From positions 1,196,001 to 1,260,000 of the forward strand of contig NZ_CP104694.1 of NCBI RefSeq assembly GCF_025398735.1: DNA of 64,000 nucleotides. Direction: 5' to 3'. Origin of the DNA: Tahibacter amnicola. Its GTDB lineage: Bacteria; Pseudomonadota; Gammaproteobacteria; Xanthomonadales; Rhodanobacteraceae. Below the pieces are notes generated by a model. That model searched no databases and had not been told where the DNA came from. It saw nothing but the letters and a program-made list of their open reading frames with translations. Below are positions 1 through 9,680 of this stretch, in pieces; the first letter of the stretch is position 1, and every line of letters begins with the position of its first letter. Position numbers and translations under genes: made by a program.

Positions 1-3000
1 AGACACAGATCGGGCACACCAAATGTGCTGCCGGCATGGCGAGCCTGATCAAGACGGCGTTCGCGATCGAACAGGGCGTATTGCCGCCGACCTTGCACAT
101 CGATCGGCCCAACCGCGCCTGGCGCAGGGAGCGCAGCCGCTTTGCGTTTCACGCGCATCCGGCGCCGTGGCTGGCGCAGGACCGCAAGGCCGGTGTCAGT
201 GCGTTCGGCTTCGGTGGCACGAATTACCACCTGGTGATGGATCGGGCCGACCAGGAACGGGCCGCGCCGTCACCGGCTGTCTGGCCGCAGGAAGTATTCC
301 TGTTTCGCGGTGAGACGCCGGCGCAGGCGAAGGAGTCGCTGGCGCGGATGACGGCCTTCCTCGACGTAGGCCGGCAACTTCGCCTGGCGGATGTGGCATA
401 TAGCCACCATCTGCGCGCGGACACCCGCCAGCCCGTGCAGGTGGCGATCGTGGCCGCATCCATCGACGAGCTGCGGGAACGACTGACGCTGGCAGAGAAC
501 GGACAGTCTGATCCGCGCGGCGTATTCCACGCCAGCGCGGAAACGGCGACTGGCGACATCGCGTTCCTGTTTCCAGGCCAGGGCAGCCAGTTCCTGCGCA
601 TGGGGGGCGATCTTTTCACCTACTTCCCGCAGACACACCGCTGGATCGAGAACGAGCCGGCGCTGCTGCGGCACCTGTTCCCGGTGCGTAGTTTCGCCGA
701 CGACGAGCGCGCGGCGCAGGATGCCGCGTTGACCGCCACCGAAGTGGCGCAACCGGCGCTGGGTGTCGTCAGCCTGGCGGTGGCAGACATCCTGCGCTCG
801 CTCGGGGTGCGGCCGGCACACCTGGCCGGCCACAGCTACGGCGAACTGGGTGCCCTGTGCCATGCGGGCGCCATTGCGCCGGCAGACCTGGTCGCGATCA
901 GCCGCCAGCGTGCGGCCAGCATCCTGACCAGCGTCGATCCGGAGGACCCGGGCGCCATGCTGGCGGTCGACGGCGATGCGTCGCTCGTACACGACGTGCT
1001 GGGTCCGGCGCTCGGTGGTGTCGAAATCGCCAATCTCAACGCGCCGCAGCAGACCGTACTGGCCGGGCGTACCGCGGCGATTGCCGCCGCGCGTGAGGCG
1101 TTCACCGCGCGCGGCGTCGGTGCGCGGTTGCTCAATGTCGCCTGCGCGTTTCACAGCCGCGAGCGTGCGGGGGGCGCGGCGCACTTTGGCGCGGCGTTGG
1201 CACAGTGGACGCTGGCGGCACCGGTGAACGCGCCCGTCTGGTCAAACGAGACCGGCCTGCCGTACGCGGCGGAAACAACGGGTGAACAGGTTGCGCAGGC
1301 ACTGGCGCGCCAGATTGTGGCCTCCGTGCGTTTCACCGAACTGATTCGCGGCATGTACGAGCGCGGCGTGCGCACGTTCATCGAGGTCGGCGCCGGCAAT
1401 GTGCTGTGCGGCCTGGTCAATCGCATTCTTGACGGAAAGGCGGTGCGCTGCCTGCCCGTGTGCCTGCGGGACGCCGCGCCGCTGAAGGGACTGATGGTCA
1501 CCATCGCGCGCCTGGCCGCCAGCGGCGTCGAACTGTCACTCGACGCCCTGTTTGCCGGACGTCGCCTGCGCGAGGTGGACCTGGATGACACGCGTCCTCT
1601 GTCGCGCTCGATGTGGATCGTCAACGGCCACTACGCGCGGCCCCTGTTCGGCACCCTGCCGGCTCAATCCTACAATCCGCACCACCGCATCGACCTCACG
1701 CCACCCACTACGCCATCGGTAGCTACACCGCACCAGGGCGATTCGCTGGCGCTGTACTTCGACAGCCTGAATCGATTCATCGAAGCCCAGCGCGACGTCA
1801 TGCTCGAACACCTGGGAGCGGCAGACCGACCGCTGCGCACGATCAATCCGCGGCCCGGCAACACCGCGACGCCGGTGCTGGAGGCGCCGGTGGCACCACC
1901 GCCTGTCGCGGCGCGGCCCGTAATGGATGCGGCGGGCATCGAAATCCGCCTGCGCGCCATGATCAGCGAGCGGACCGGCTATCCCCTCGACATGCTGCAA
2001 CCCGAGCTCGACCTGGAGGCCGACCTGGGCGTCGACTCGATCAAGCGCGTCGAACTGCTGTCGGAAATCAGCGCCGAGCTGGGTGTGCGCCGCGGTGGAG
2101 ATGCTTCGTCGCCAGGCGAAGAAGCGACCTCGTTCCTCGACCAGGTATCGCGCATCAAGACGCTGCGGGGCATCAGTACCTGGCTGGCGGACTTCGTCCG
2201 GCAGTCGGCGCCGCCGGTTGCGGCCACCAATACCGCGGCCGCACCAGCGGCAGTCGCGGCACCGCACGTTGCAGTGGACCAGGAAACGATCACGCGGCGT
2301 CTGCGCACGTTGATCGCGGAACGGACCGGCTATCCCGAAGACATGCTCGACGCGGATCTGGATCTGGAAGCGGATCTGGGGGTCGACTCGATCAAGCGCG
2401 TGGAACTGCTGTCGGAAATCGGACGCGAGCTGGGACTGGCGCGCGGCGGGCAGGACGGACTGGGAGAGGAGGCGACCTCGTTCCTCGACCAGGTATCGCG
2501 GATCAAGACCCTGCGTGGCATCAGCAGCTGGCTGGCCGATCGCGTCACGGGTGGCACGACGTCTGCCGCCGCCCAGGTGCCGGACGAATCGCCAGGAGGG
2601 GCGGCGACGCCAGACCGGCTGGCTGCCGTACTCGAACCGGACACCGTGCCGCTCAAGGTGTTCGACGTGCGCTACGTGCCGCAGGCGCTTCGCGTCGCCC
2701 AGCCTGCGCTGGCGGGTAAGACTTTTCATGTGATCGATGCGCCCGATGCGGCGGCCGCCGCGCTGACCGCAAGCTTTGCCAGCCGGGGTATCCGCCTGGC
2801 GTTCATCGGGCGTGAAGCCCTGCGTGCCGGGATGACGCTCGACACGGACGGGCTGGTGTATTTCAGCCACGGCGACGTGCCGTTCGATGACATCCGCGGT
2901 CTGCTCTGGTCGTTGCAGGCCTGCGACGCGGCGCGCATGGACTGCGTACTTGTCGTGCAATGCGCGACCGAACCGCTCCTGGACGAGGAAGGCCGTTACA

Positions 3001-4115
3001 TCGCCCCCGCGGCCAGTACCGGTGCGGCCGGCTTCCTCGTCAGCCTGCGCTGGGAATGGCCGCGGACCCGCATCATCCGGCCGCTGGTCGTCCATGATGC
3101 GACGGTGCTATCGGTGCAGCAGCTGGCCGAGCGTCTGGTTGACGAGGTGTTCAGCGAGGCCGAGCCGATGGCGCAGCCGGTCGCCTACGTGAATGGCGAA
3201 CGCCACGTGCGGCGCGTGGTGCCGCGCGCCACGCCGGTGACCGCCACGTTGCCGCTGGAGCTGGCGCACGATGCGGTGATCGTCGTGATCGGTGGCGCCA
3301 AGGGCATCACCAGCTGGTTCGCCGAAGGATTTGCACACCGCTATCGGTGCCGGCTGGTCGTGCTCGGGCGATCCGCGCTGCCGCCGGCAACCGATCCGTA
3401 TCCATCGCTGGAGACGGCCGCGCAGCTGCGGCAGGCGCTGCTGGCGTCCAGCACGCCGGGAACCTCGCCGCGGCAGATCGAACAGGAGGTGCGGCGCCTG
3501 CTCGACGAGAAGGCGATACGGCGCAACCTCGCTGCGCTGCAGGCGGCGGGCAGCGAGGTCAGCTACTGGCAGGCCGATGTCACTGACCGTGCCCAGGTCG
3601 ATCGCGCCGTGGGCGAGGTGATGCAGCGCTATGGTCGCATTGACGGCGTGCTGTTCGGTGCCGGCGTGCTCGATGACCGGTTCATCGCGGCCAAGGACGA
3701 AACGTCCCTGGCCAAGGTCTACCAGCCGAAGGTCGCGGGCGCCGAGAACGTGCTGGCCGCCGTTCACGCGCAGGCCGAACCCCGGTTCTTCGTGTTCTTC
3801 TCGAGCCTCTCCTCCGCCGTCGGCAACCGCGGCCAGACGGACTATTCCGCGGCGAACGACTACCTGGACATCCGTGCGCTCGCACTCAATGCCGCACGCC
3901 CCGGTCAATACCTGTCGATCAACTGGGGCCCCTGGGCGGGCGCCGGAATGATCGACGGCAGCTTGCAGAAACACCTGGAGGGCATGGGCGTGTTTGCCAT
4001 CTCGCGTCACCAGGGTGTCGACTTCCTGTTCGATGCGCTGGGCGAGGGCAAGTCATCGGGGCAGGTCGTGGCGATGTGCGTCAACGACGACGCCGTGTAC
4101 TGGAAGGAAGCCTGA
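1..4115 (+). CDS. Type I PKS/PUFA-synthase-like protein, KS-AT-ACP-ACP-KR (5' partial)
   Basis: Open from the left edge (frame from base 3), so the N-terminus lies outside the window. The visible part begins inside a ketosynthase with the catalytic-His motif IGHTKCAAG and ends the domain with GVSAFGFGGTNYHLV. An acyltransferase follows from about residue 180, with FPGQGSQ and the nucleophile motif GHSYGE near 275. Two acyl carrier domains carry LGVDSIKRVELL with the phosphopantetheine Ser near 679 and 795. A C-terminal ketoreductase has the NADPH motif GGAKGIT near 1093 and an SS..Y active site (QTDYSAAND). The DSIKRVEL motif and domain order match PfaA/enediyne-type iterative synthases rather than modular PKSs. 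It should condense and beta-ketoreduce acyl chains on the tandem ACPs. It has no dehydratase, which the next gene supplies. The product is unknown. Confidence 0.93.
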   Translation, partial: TQIGHTKCAAGMASLIKTAFAIEQGVLPPTLHIDRPNRAWRRERSRFAFHAHPAPWLAQDRKAGVSAFGFGGTNYHLVMDRADQERAAPSPAVWPQEVFLFRGETPAQAKESLARMTAFLDVGRQLRLADVAYSHHLRADTRQPVQVAIVAASIDELRERLTLAENGQSDPRGVFHASAETATGDIAFLFPGQGSQFLRMGGDLFTYFPQTHRWIENEPALLRHLFPVRSFADDERAAQDAALTATEVAQPALGVVSLAVADILRSLGVRPAHLAGHSYGELGALCHAGAIAPADLVAISRQRAASILTSVDPEDPGAMLAVDGDASLVHDVLGPALGGVEIANLNAPQQTVLAGRTAAIAAAREAFTARGVGARLLNVACAFHSRERAGGAAHFGAALAQWTLAAPVNAPVWSNETGLPYAAETTGEQVAQALARQIVASVRFTELIRGMYERGVRTFIEVGAGNVLCGLVNRILDGKAVRCLPVCLRDAAPLKGLMVTIARLAASGVELSLDALFAGRRLREVDLDDTRPLSRSMWIVNGHYARPLFGTLPAQSYNPHHRIDLTPPTTPSVATPHQGDSLALYFDSLNRFIEAQRDVMLEHLGAADRPLRTINPRPGNTATPVLEAPVAPPPVAARPVMDAAGIEIRLRAMISERTGYPLDMLQPELDLEADLGVDSIKRVELLSEISAELGVRRGGDASSPGEEATSFLDQVSRIKTLRGISTWLADFVRQSAPPVAATNTAAAPAAVAAPHVAVDQETITRRLRTLIAERTGYPEDMLDADLDLEADLGVDSIKRVELLSEIGRELGLARGGQDGLGEEATSFLDQVSRIKTLRGISSWLADRVTGGTTSAAAQVPDESPGGAATPDRLAAVLEPDTVPLKVFDVRYVPQALRVAQPALAGKTFHVIDAPDAAAAALTASFASRGIRLAFIGREALRAGMTLDTDGLVYFSHGDVPFDDIRGLLWSLQACDAARMDCVLVVQCATEPLLDEEGRYIAPAASTGAAGFLVSLRWEWPRTRIIRPLVVHDATVLSVQQLAERLVDEVFSEAEPMAQPVAYVNGERHVRRVVPRATPVTATLPLELAHDAVIVVIGGAKGITSWFAEGFAHRYRCRLVVLGRSALPPATDPYPSLETAAQLRQALLASSTPGTSPRQIEQEVRRLLDEKAIRRNLAALQAAGSEVSYWQADVTDRAQVDRAVGEVMQRYGRIDGVLFGAGVLDDRFIAAKDETSLAKVYQPKVAGAENVLAAVHAQAEPRFFVFFSSLSSAVGNRGQTDYSAANDYLDIRALALNAARPGQYLSINWGPWAGAGMIDGSLQKHLEGMGVFAISRHQGVDFLFDALGEGKSSGQVVAMCVNDDAVYWKEA

Positions 4116-4174
4116 GTGGACACGGCCCAGTTTCCACCGCCGACACCGCATGGCCCACGGGGAAGCAAGACATC

Positions 4175-7100
4175 ATGACGTTTCGAGTAGCAATCGTGGG
4201 AATGGCCTGCCGCTTTCCCAAGGCCCCCGATGCGGCGACGTTCTGGCAGAACATCACGCGTGGTGTCGATGCCACGTCGCCCTATCCGATGGCCGAGCGC
4301 TGGGGCAAGGACGCTGCGTACTACGATCCCGCCGCGGAGCCGTCGCTGGACCGCGTCTATTGCCGGCGCGGCGGCGTGGTCGACAACCTGCGCTTCAATC
4401 CGATGGACTACGGGGTGGTGCCGCGGGAAGTCGACGAGGCGGACGCGGACCAGTTCGTCATGCTCGACCTGGCGCGCGAGGCGCTGCGCGATGCGGGCAT
4501 CGAGCGGTCCGGCCGCGAGAAGACGCCACTGCATGCGGGTGTGATCGTCGGTCGCACCATGCCGATCGGACCGGTCGTGCTGCGCTACCTGGACCGGATC
4601 AAACTGCTGCCGCAACTGACCGCGGAGCTGCGCGCTGCCTGCGTGGGCGACGCCGAGATCGCGCGGTTCACGCAGGCGTTTCTGGACCAGCGCCAGGCCG
4701 GTTTCAGTCACAGCCGCACACGCAACCTCGTCGCCGGGTTCACCGCCGCGCGGATTACCAACCGGCTCAACCTGTCTGGCCCGAACTACATTCTGGATGC
4801 TGCTTGCGCCTCGTCGCTGATCGCGATCGAGAACGCCATGCTGCACCTGGCCCGGGGCAACTGCGACCTGATGCTGGCGGGTGGCGTGCACCTGCCGCTG
4901 ACCCAGGGCTATTGGTCGATGTTTACCAATATCGGCGCGTTGTCGCGGCGGGAGTGCATCTCACCCTTCGACCAGCAGGCTGATGGTCTGCTTCTGGGGG
5001 AAGGCGCCGGCCTGGTGGTGCTCAAGCCCCTGGTCGCCGCACAGGCGGACGGTGATCGCATCTACGCGGTGATCGACGGCATCGGCAGCAGCAGCGACGG
5101 GCGCGAGGAAAGCCTTCTGGCACCCTCGAGCGACGGCCAGTGCCGCGCGTTCGCGCAGGCGTGGCGGCAGGCGCGTCGGCGTTTCGATGAGGCCGCCTAC
5201 GTGGAGTGCCACGGCACCGGCATGCCGCGCGGTGACGAAGTGGAAAGTGCGTCTTTGTGTGCGACGTTCGGCCGTGGCCGCCAAGCGGTGGCGTTGGGCT
5301 CGGTGAAGTCGATGATCGGTCACACGCTCGGCGCCGCGGGCATCGCCAGTGTCATCAAGATGGCCTTCGCACTGGAGCAGGATGTCATGCCGCCGTCCCT
5401 GCACTGTGGAACTCTGCGCCGGGATCTGGCGTCAGCCGGCTTCTACGTGCCTGACCGTGCCACGCCCTGGCCCAGGGAAGCGGCGCGCGTCGCGGGCGTC
5501 AGCGCTTTCGGCTTTGGTGGCGTGAACGCGCATCTGGTGATGAGTGCGCCGCCGTCGCGCAAGCAGCGCCGGCCGGCCGCGGCATCGCGCCTGCGCACCC
5601 AGGAAACCGTACTGCGGATCGCCGCGGCCAGCGCGGCCGAGTTGCTGCGTGCCATGGAGCAAGGGGCGGCGTCATCCACGGGGCCGGTACGCCTGGTCGT
5701 GTTCGATCCGACGCCCGAGCGCCTGGCGCTGGCGCGAAAAGTCGTGGCCGCCGGCAAACGCTGGAGCGGGCGCCACGGCGTCTTCTTCAGTCCGGATGGC
5801 GTACTGGCGAAGGGCGGAAAGCTGGCCTTCCTGTATCCCGGTCTGGGTGACCAGGTCGGCAGTGGCATCGACGGCCTGGCCAGGGACCTGGGCCTGGATG
5901 TCACCATCCCGGCCGGCGCGGACCAGCTGGTGCGCACCAGCCTTGCCAGCGTGCACTCCAGCTACACGCTGGCCCACGCGCTCATGCGTCTGCGCGTGAA
6001 ACCGGACGCGGTCGCCGGGCATTCGCTGGGCGAGTGGACGGCCTGCGTCAGTGCCGGCGTGATCGAGCCCGGCGACCTGCGCCAGCTGGTCAGTCGTTTC
6101 GGTGTGGGCCAGTCGGAGTTCATGGCGCGCAACTACCACCTGCTGGCGGTGTGGTGCGGTGTGGATCGCCTGGCCTCACTGCTGGCCGATATCGAGGACA
6201 TTGCCGTCGCCGTGGACAACTGTCCCGGCCACGCCGTCGTGTGCGGCACCAGCGTGGCGCTGGACAAGGCGCGCCAGCGTTTCACCGCCCATGGCCTGCT
6301 GAACCTGGACCTGGGCATCGAAGCGGCGTCGCACACGCGCTTCAACGCGCCGTCGCTGGAACTGATCCGTCCCATCGTTGAGAACCTGGCGCTGGCGGCA
6401 CCGCGCATTCCGCTGTGGTCGTCGAGTCTTGCGGGCCCCTTTCCGCCCGACGCGGCGGCGGTGCGGCGGGCGATCTTCGAGAACATGGCGCGACCCGTTC
6501 GCTTTCGCGAGCTGGTCGAGGCGCTTTATGCGGATGGATTCCGAGCCTTTGTGCAACTGGGCAACGCGGGCCTCAGCGGTTTCGTCACGGACACGCTGCA
6601 GGGGCGAGAGATGATCGCGCTGGACGCCGCGCGTACCGACATGGATGCGGAATCCGCGCTGCGTCGGGTGGCGGCGGGCCTGTATGTCGAAGGAATGGAG
6701 CTGGATCTTGCGGGGTTCGGCCTGGTCGCGCAGCGCACGACCGCTGGCGCGGCCACCGCCGGCGGATCGGCGGTGTCGCTCGATCGCAGCCTGGTGGAAA
6801 TTGTCGGTCTTCCGGACCGCCCCGGATGCGTGGCCGAGTCCGATCCGGAACTGGAGGCCCTCGCGGTGTCCGAAACAGCGCGCGAGCTGATGCGCGCGAG
6901 CGCCTTGGCTTTCCGCCAGGCGCAAAGCAGCGTCATGGGAGCAGTAGCGGCACTGGCGACCCATGGCCATGCCGATGAATCCGCTGCGGCCCGGCGTGGC
7001 GGTGACGCGCTGCCGCCGCCAGGGCCGGTGTATGGCGGAACGATCCGCATCGACCACGCGCAATATCCCGAACTGTTCGACCACGAGATCTACCGCTCGG

Positions 7101-8539
7101 CGGATGAGGCGCCGATCGCCGATCGATCGGCCGTGGCACCGATGGCGATGATGATCGAGCTGGCCATCGCGGAAGTCCGACGCTGCCTGCCGGGCTTTGA
7201 AGTGCTGACGGTGCGCAAGGTGGTTTCGTTCCGCTTCATCGACGTGAAGGGGCCGGTGGTGCTCGACGTGCGCATCGCGCGGCGCGAGGATGGCGCGTTC
7301 ACGGTGGTCTTCGGTGAGCACTTCTCCTGCGTGGTCACCGTTGCGCGCACCCTGACGGCGATGCCTGCGCCTGACCCGGCGCGCTGGCAGGTGGCCGACC
7401 GGCCGGCGCCGCATCCGATCCCCTTCGCGGATATCTACCGCGAGCGCTGGTTGTTCCACGGGCCGCGCTACCAGGGCCTGTGCCGCATCGACGCGATGGA
7501 CGCCACGGGGGCACGCGGCACGGTGCGGTACGCCGGCGGCAAGGGATCGCTGATGGACAGCGCCTTCCAGATGGCGGGCATGTGGTTCCACTGCCACTAC
7601 GTCGTCGATAGCGTGGTGATGCCCCTGAAGATCGAGCAGATCGAGCTGTTCGTGCCGCCGGCGGTACTGGAGGAGCCGGGCGAATTCGACTGCCGCGTGT
7701 TCGTGGACCAGATCACGGACAACGAGTTCGTCTACAGCCTGGAGCTGGCCCGGGCGGGGCGTGTCTGCCTTCGGATCGGGCGCTTCGCCGGCCGCCGCTT
7801 CGAGACGGATACACAGCTGGGCGCCGTCTTCCGCACGCCAGAACGCGACTGCCAGGTGTGTGACGTGCTGGACGACCGCGTGTTCGTCTTCGCCTATACG
7901 TACCGGACCAACTGGATCCGCGTGATGCTGCAGAGCACCTACCTGGACAACGGCGAGGTGGCGCGGCTGGACGGGTTGCGCATGATCCAGCAACGCAACG
8001 CGTCGCTGATGGGACTGGTCGCGGCCAAAGAGGCGACCAAGCGCTGGATGTTCCGGCAGGAGGGGTTCACCGCGTTGCATCCCACGGATATCCGTATCGA
8101 ACACGATCCGCACGGAGCGCCGGCGGCGCGCGTGGCGGGACGCGAGGCGCCTCTGCATCTTTCGATCAGCCACAAACCGCAGTACGGCGTCGCGCTCGTG
8201 GGTGGGCCTGCGCGCGTGGGGGTGGACATCGAACTGATCGAGCCGCGCCTGCCTGCCTTCGAAGAACTGAACTTCGACGATGACGAACGCGCGCTGCTGG
8301 ACCGGCATCCGCCGGCGCTGCGCCCCTACCTGGTGACGCTGCTGTGGACTGCCAAGGAGGCCTACGCCAAGTACACCGGCGAGGGCATTGGCGGATCGCC
8401 GCGGCGGATCCGTGTGCGCCAGGTGCATGCCGATGCCGACGGCGCGCGCGGCGAGGTCGAAGGCGTGCCGTTCGTCAGTCGGCGCTACCGCAATCAGGCC
8501 GTGATCAGCTGGATCATCGTGCCGCCACTGGAGTCGTGA
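4175..8539 (+). CDS. Type I synthase KS-AT-DH with C-terminal phosphopantetheinyl transferase
   Basis: A 1454-residue protein. The ketosynthase (about 1-430) has the complete triad: Cys in DAACASS, His in HGTGM and His in IGHTLGAAG. An acyltransferase-like domain follows (FLYPGLGDQ near 550, nucleophile GHSLGEW near 615). A double-hotdog dehydratase-like region (about 950-1220) has His in LFDHEIY, the HGPRYQG motif and Asp in LMDSAFQ. The C-terminus (about 1310-1454) is an Sfp-type 4'-phosphopantetheinyl transferase with LSISHKP, VGVDIE and WTAKEAYAK. The fused transferase can be expected to activate the ACPs of this operon. I chose the ATG at 4175 because GGGGAAG precedes it and the protein then starts at the conserved FRVAIVGMACRFP. 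Longer in-frame starts overlap the upstream gene. The terminal transferase recalls enediyne synthases and the split into two proteins recalls PfaA/PfaC. This protein lies 59 bases after the first synthase. Confidence 0.93.
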   Translation: MTFRVAIVGMACRFPKAPDAATFWQNITRGVDATSPYPMAERWGKDAAYYDPAAEPSLDRVYCRRGGVVDNLRFNPMDYGVVPREVDEADADQFVMLDLAREALRDAGIERSGREKTPLHAGVIVGRTMPIGPVVLRYLDRIKLLPQLTAELRAACVGDAEIARFTQAFLDQRQAGFSHSRTRNLVAGFTAARITNRLNLSGPNYILDAACASSLIAIENAMLHLARGNCDLMLAGGVHLPLTQGYWSMFTNIGALSRRECISPFDQQADGLLLGEGAGLVVLKPLVAAQADGDRIYAVIDGIGSSSDGREESLLAPSSDGQCRAFAQAWRQARRRFDEAAYVECHGTGMPRGDEVESASLCATFGRGRQAVALGSVKSMIGHTLGAAGIASVIKMAFALEQDVMPPSLHCGTLRRDLASAGFYVPDRATPWPREAARVAGVSAFGFGGVNAHLVMSAPPSRKQRRPAAASRLRTQETVLRIAAASAAELLRAMEQGAASSTGPVRLVVFDPTPERLALARKVVAAGKRWSGRHGVFFSPDGVLAKGGKLAFLYPGLGDQVGSGIDGLARDLGLDVTIPAGADQLVRTSLASVHSSYTLAHALMRLRVKPDAVAGHSLGEWTACVSAGVIEPGDLRQLVSRFGVGQSEFMARNYHLLAVWCGVDRLASLLADIEDIAVAVDNCPGHAVVCGTSVALDKARQRFTAHGLLNLDLGIEAASHTRFNAPSLELIRPIVENLALAAPRIPLWSSSLAGPFPPDAAAVRRAIFENMARPVRFRELVEALYADGFRAFVQLGNAGLSGFVTDTLQGREMIALDAARTDMDAESALRRVAAGLYVEGMELDLAGFGLVAQRTTAGAATAGGSAVSLDRSLVEIVGLPDRPGCVAESDPELEALAVSETARELMRASALAFRQAQSSVMGAVAALATHGHADESAAARRGGDALPPPGPVYGGTIRIDHAQYPELFDHEIYRSADEAPIADRSAVAPMAMMIELAIAEVRRCLPGFEVLTVRKVVSFRFIDVKGPVVLDVRIARREDGAFTVVFGEHFSCVVTVARTLTAMPAPDPARWQVADRPAPHPIPFADIYRERWLFHGPRYQGLCRIDAMDATGARGTVRYAGGKGSLMDSAFQMAGMWFHCHYVVDSVVMPLKIEQIELFVPPAVLEEPGEFDCRVFVDQITDNEFVYSLELARAGRVCLRIGRFAGRRFETDTQLGAVFRTPERDCQVCDVLDDRVFVFAYTYRTNWIRVMLQSTYLDNGEVARLDGLRMIQQRNASLMGLVAAKEATKRWMFRQEGFTALHPTDIRIEHDPHGAPAARVAGREAPLHLSISHKPQYGVALVGGPARVGVDIELIEPRLPAFEELNFDDDERALLDRHPPALRPYLVTLLWTAKEAYAKYTGEGIGGSPRRIRVRQVHADADGARGEVEGVPFVSRRYRNQAVISWIIVPPLES

Positions 8540-8540
8540 A

Positions 8541-8834
8541 ATGAGCCTGACCAAGGAACACGTTGTTGCCGAAATCCGCGGCTGCGTCGTCGCCATCGTC
8601 GGCGACGAATGGGCCGAGACGATGGATATCAGCCCCGATCGCAAGCTGAGCGACGGGCTGGACCTGGACAGCATCGAAATCGCCAAGGTGGTGGCGACCA
8701 TGATGACGCGCTATCCGGATGTGGAATTTGCCGCCTGGTTCTCGGGCATGGACATGGCGCGCATCACGGCACTCACGCTGGGCGACCTGGCCGAGTTCAT
8801 CGTGCGTTCGCGCAACGGACGCGTGCTGCAGTGA
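8541..8834 (+). CDS. Free acyl carrier protein
   Basis: A 97-residue protein with the carrier motif GLDLDSIEIAKV, where Ser44 is the predicted phosphopantetheine site. Its start is one base after the stop of the KS-AT-DH-PPTase gene, and its stop almost touches the hydrolase start, so all are surely one transcript. Its motif (DLDSIE) differs from that of the two fused ACPs (GVDSIK), so it may serve a separate step such as starter loading or chain transfer. It should be a substrate of the phosphopantetheinyl transferase encoded just upstream. The acyl group it carries cannot be read from the sequence. Confidence 0.85.
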   Translation: MSLTKEHVVAEIRGCVVAIVGDEWAETMDISPDRKLSDGLDLDSIEIAKVVATMMTRYPDVEFAAWFSGMDMARITALTLGDLAEFIVRSRNGRVLQ

Positions 8835-8835
8835 C

Positions 8836-9660
8836 ATGACGGCCCCGGTTGCGTTGAACGTCGTCACGCTGGGCCAGCCGGGCCGGTTGCCGGTGATCTT
8901 CGTGCACGGCATGGCTGGCACGGCGGGCCTGTGGATCATCAGCTACGCCTTCTGGCTGCTGGAGCACTGCCACGTCATTGCCTATGACCAGCGTGGGCAC
9001 GGGCTCTCGCCGGCAACGCCGCAGGGGTATCGGCTGGTGGATCAGGCGGACGATATCGAGCGGGTCCGCCAGGACCATGCGCAGGGGCCCGCGATTGTCG
9101 TGGGTTACAGCTACGGCGGGCATATCGCCACGCAGTGGGCGATGCGTTATCCGGCGCAGGCGCGAGGCCTGGTGGTGATCGATTCGCCGCCACTGCCCCT
9201 GGCGCCGGCGCAGATCGCCGAACTGCTGCACGGCGTGCCGCAGGCGTTGGGTGGCGAAGCGGCGCCGGACGGACCGCTGGTCAATCGCATCCGTGACCGC
9301 CTGGATGACTCGATCCGGCAGCGCCGGCGTCCGCTGACACGCATGAAGGCGCGCCTGGAGGCCCTGCGCGAGACGACGTTCGAGCGTGACGTACTCGCGG
9401 ACGTGCCGTTTGCCGACGACGCCTACCGGGCGATCCGCTGTCCGACGTTGCTGCTCTACGCCACGCGTGCGGGAAATCTCGCATTCGCCAACCGGCAGCA
9501 AAAGCTGATACCGGATTGTCGCACCCGCCTGGTGGATGCCGAGCACGATCTCGTCACGCGTAACACCGAGGCAGTGCGGGAGCACCTGCGTGACTTCCTG
9601 CGCGAAGTCGCCGACTCGCCCCGCAGCGACGTCGTGCAGCGCGACCGGGGTTCACGCTGA
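8836..9660 (+). CDS. Alpha/beta hydrolase (possible thioesterase of the synthase operon)
   Basis: A 274-residue alpha/beta hydrolase. It has the oxyanion-hole region VHGMAG near 23-28, the DQRGHG motif near 51-56, the nucleophile elbow GYSYGG with Ser92, and a C-terminal His in DAEHDLV. There is no signal peptide, so it is cytoplasmic. The ATG at 8836 comes two bases after the stop of the carrier-protein gene, indicating translational coupling. The synthase proteins show no thioesterase or reductase release domain, so this enzyme is the best candidate for product release or editing. That role is inferred from position; the family also contains esterases and epoxide hydrolases. Confidence 0.85.
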   Translation: MTAPVALNVVTLGQPGRLPVIFVHGMAGTAGLWIISYAFWLLEHCHVIAYDQRGHGLSPATPQGYRLVDQADDIERVRQDHAQGPAIVVGYSYGGHIATQWAMRYPAQARGLVVIDSPPLPLAPAQIAELLHGVPQALGGEAAPDGPLVNRIRDRLDDSIRQRRRPLTRMKARLEALRETTFERDVLADVPFADDAYRAIRCPTLLLYATRAGNLAFANRQQKLIPDCRTRLVDAEHDLVTRNTEAVREHLRDFLREVADSPRSDVVQRDRGSR

Positions 9661-9680
9661 GTCAAGACCAGGCCGATACG

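Noticed and set aside
4175..8539. Calling the synthase an enediyne PKS because of the C-terminal PPTase
   Set aside because: Enediyne PKSs are single polypeptides with KS-AT-ACP-KR-DH-PPTase, and no enediyne accessory genes are visible here.
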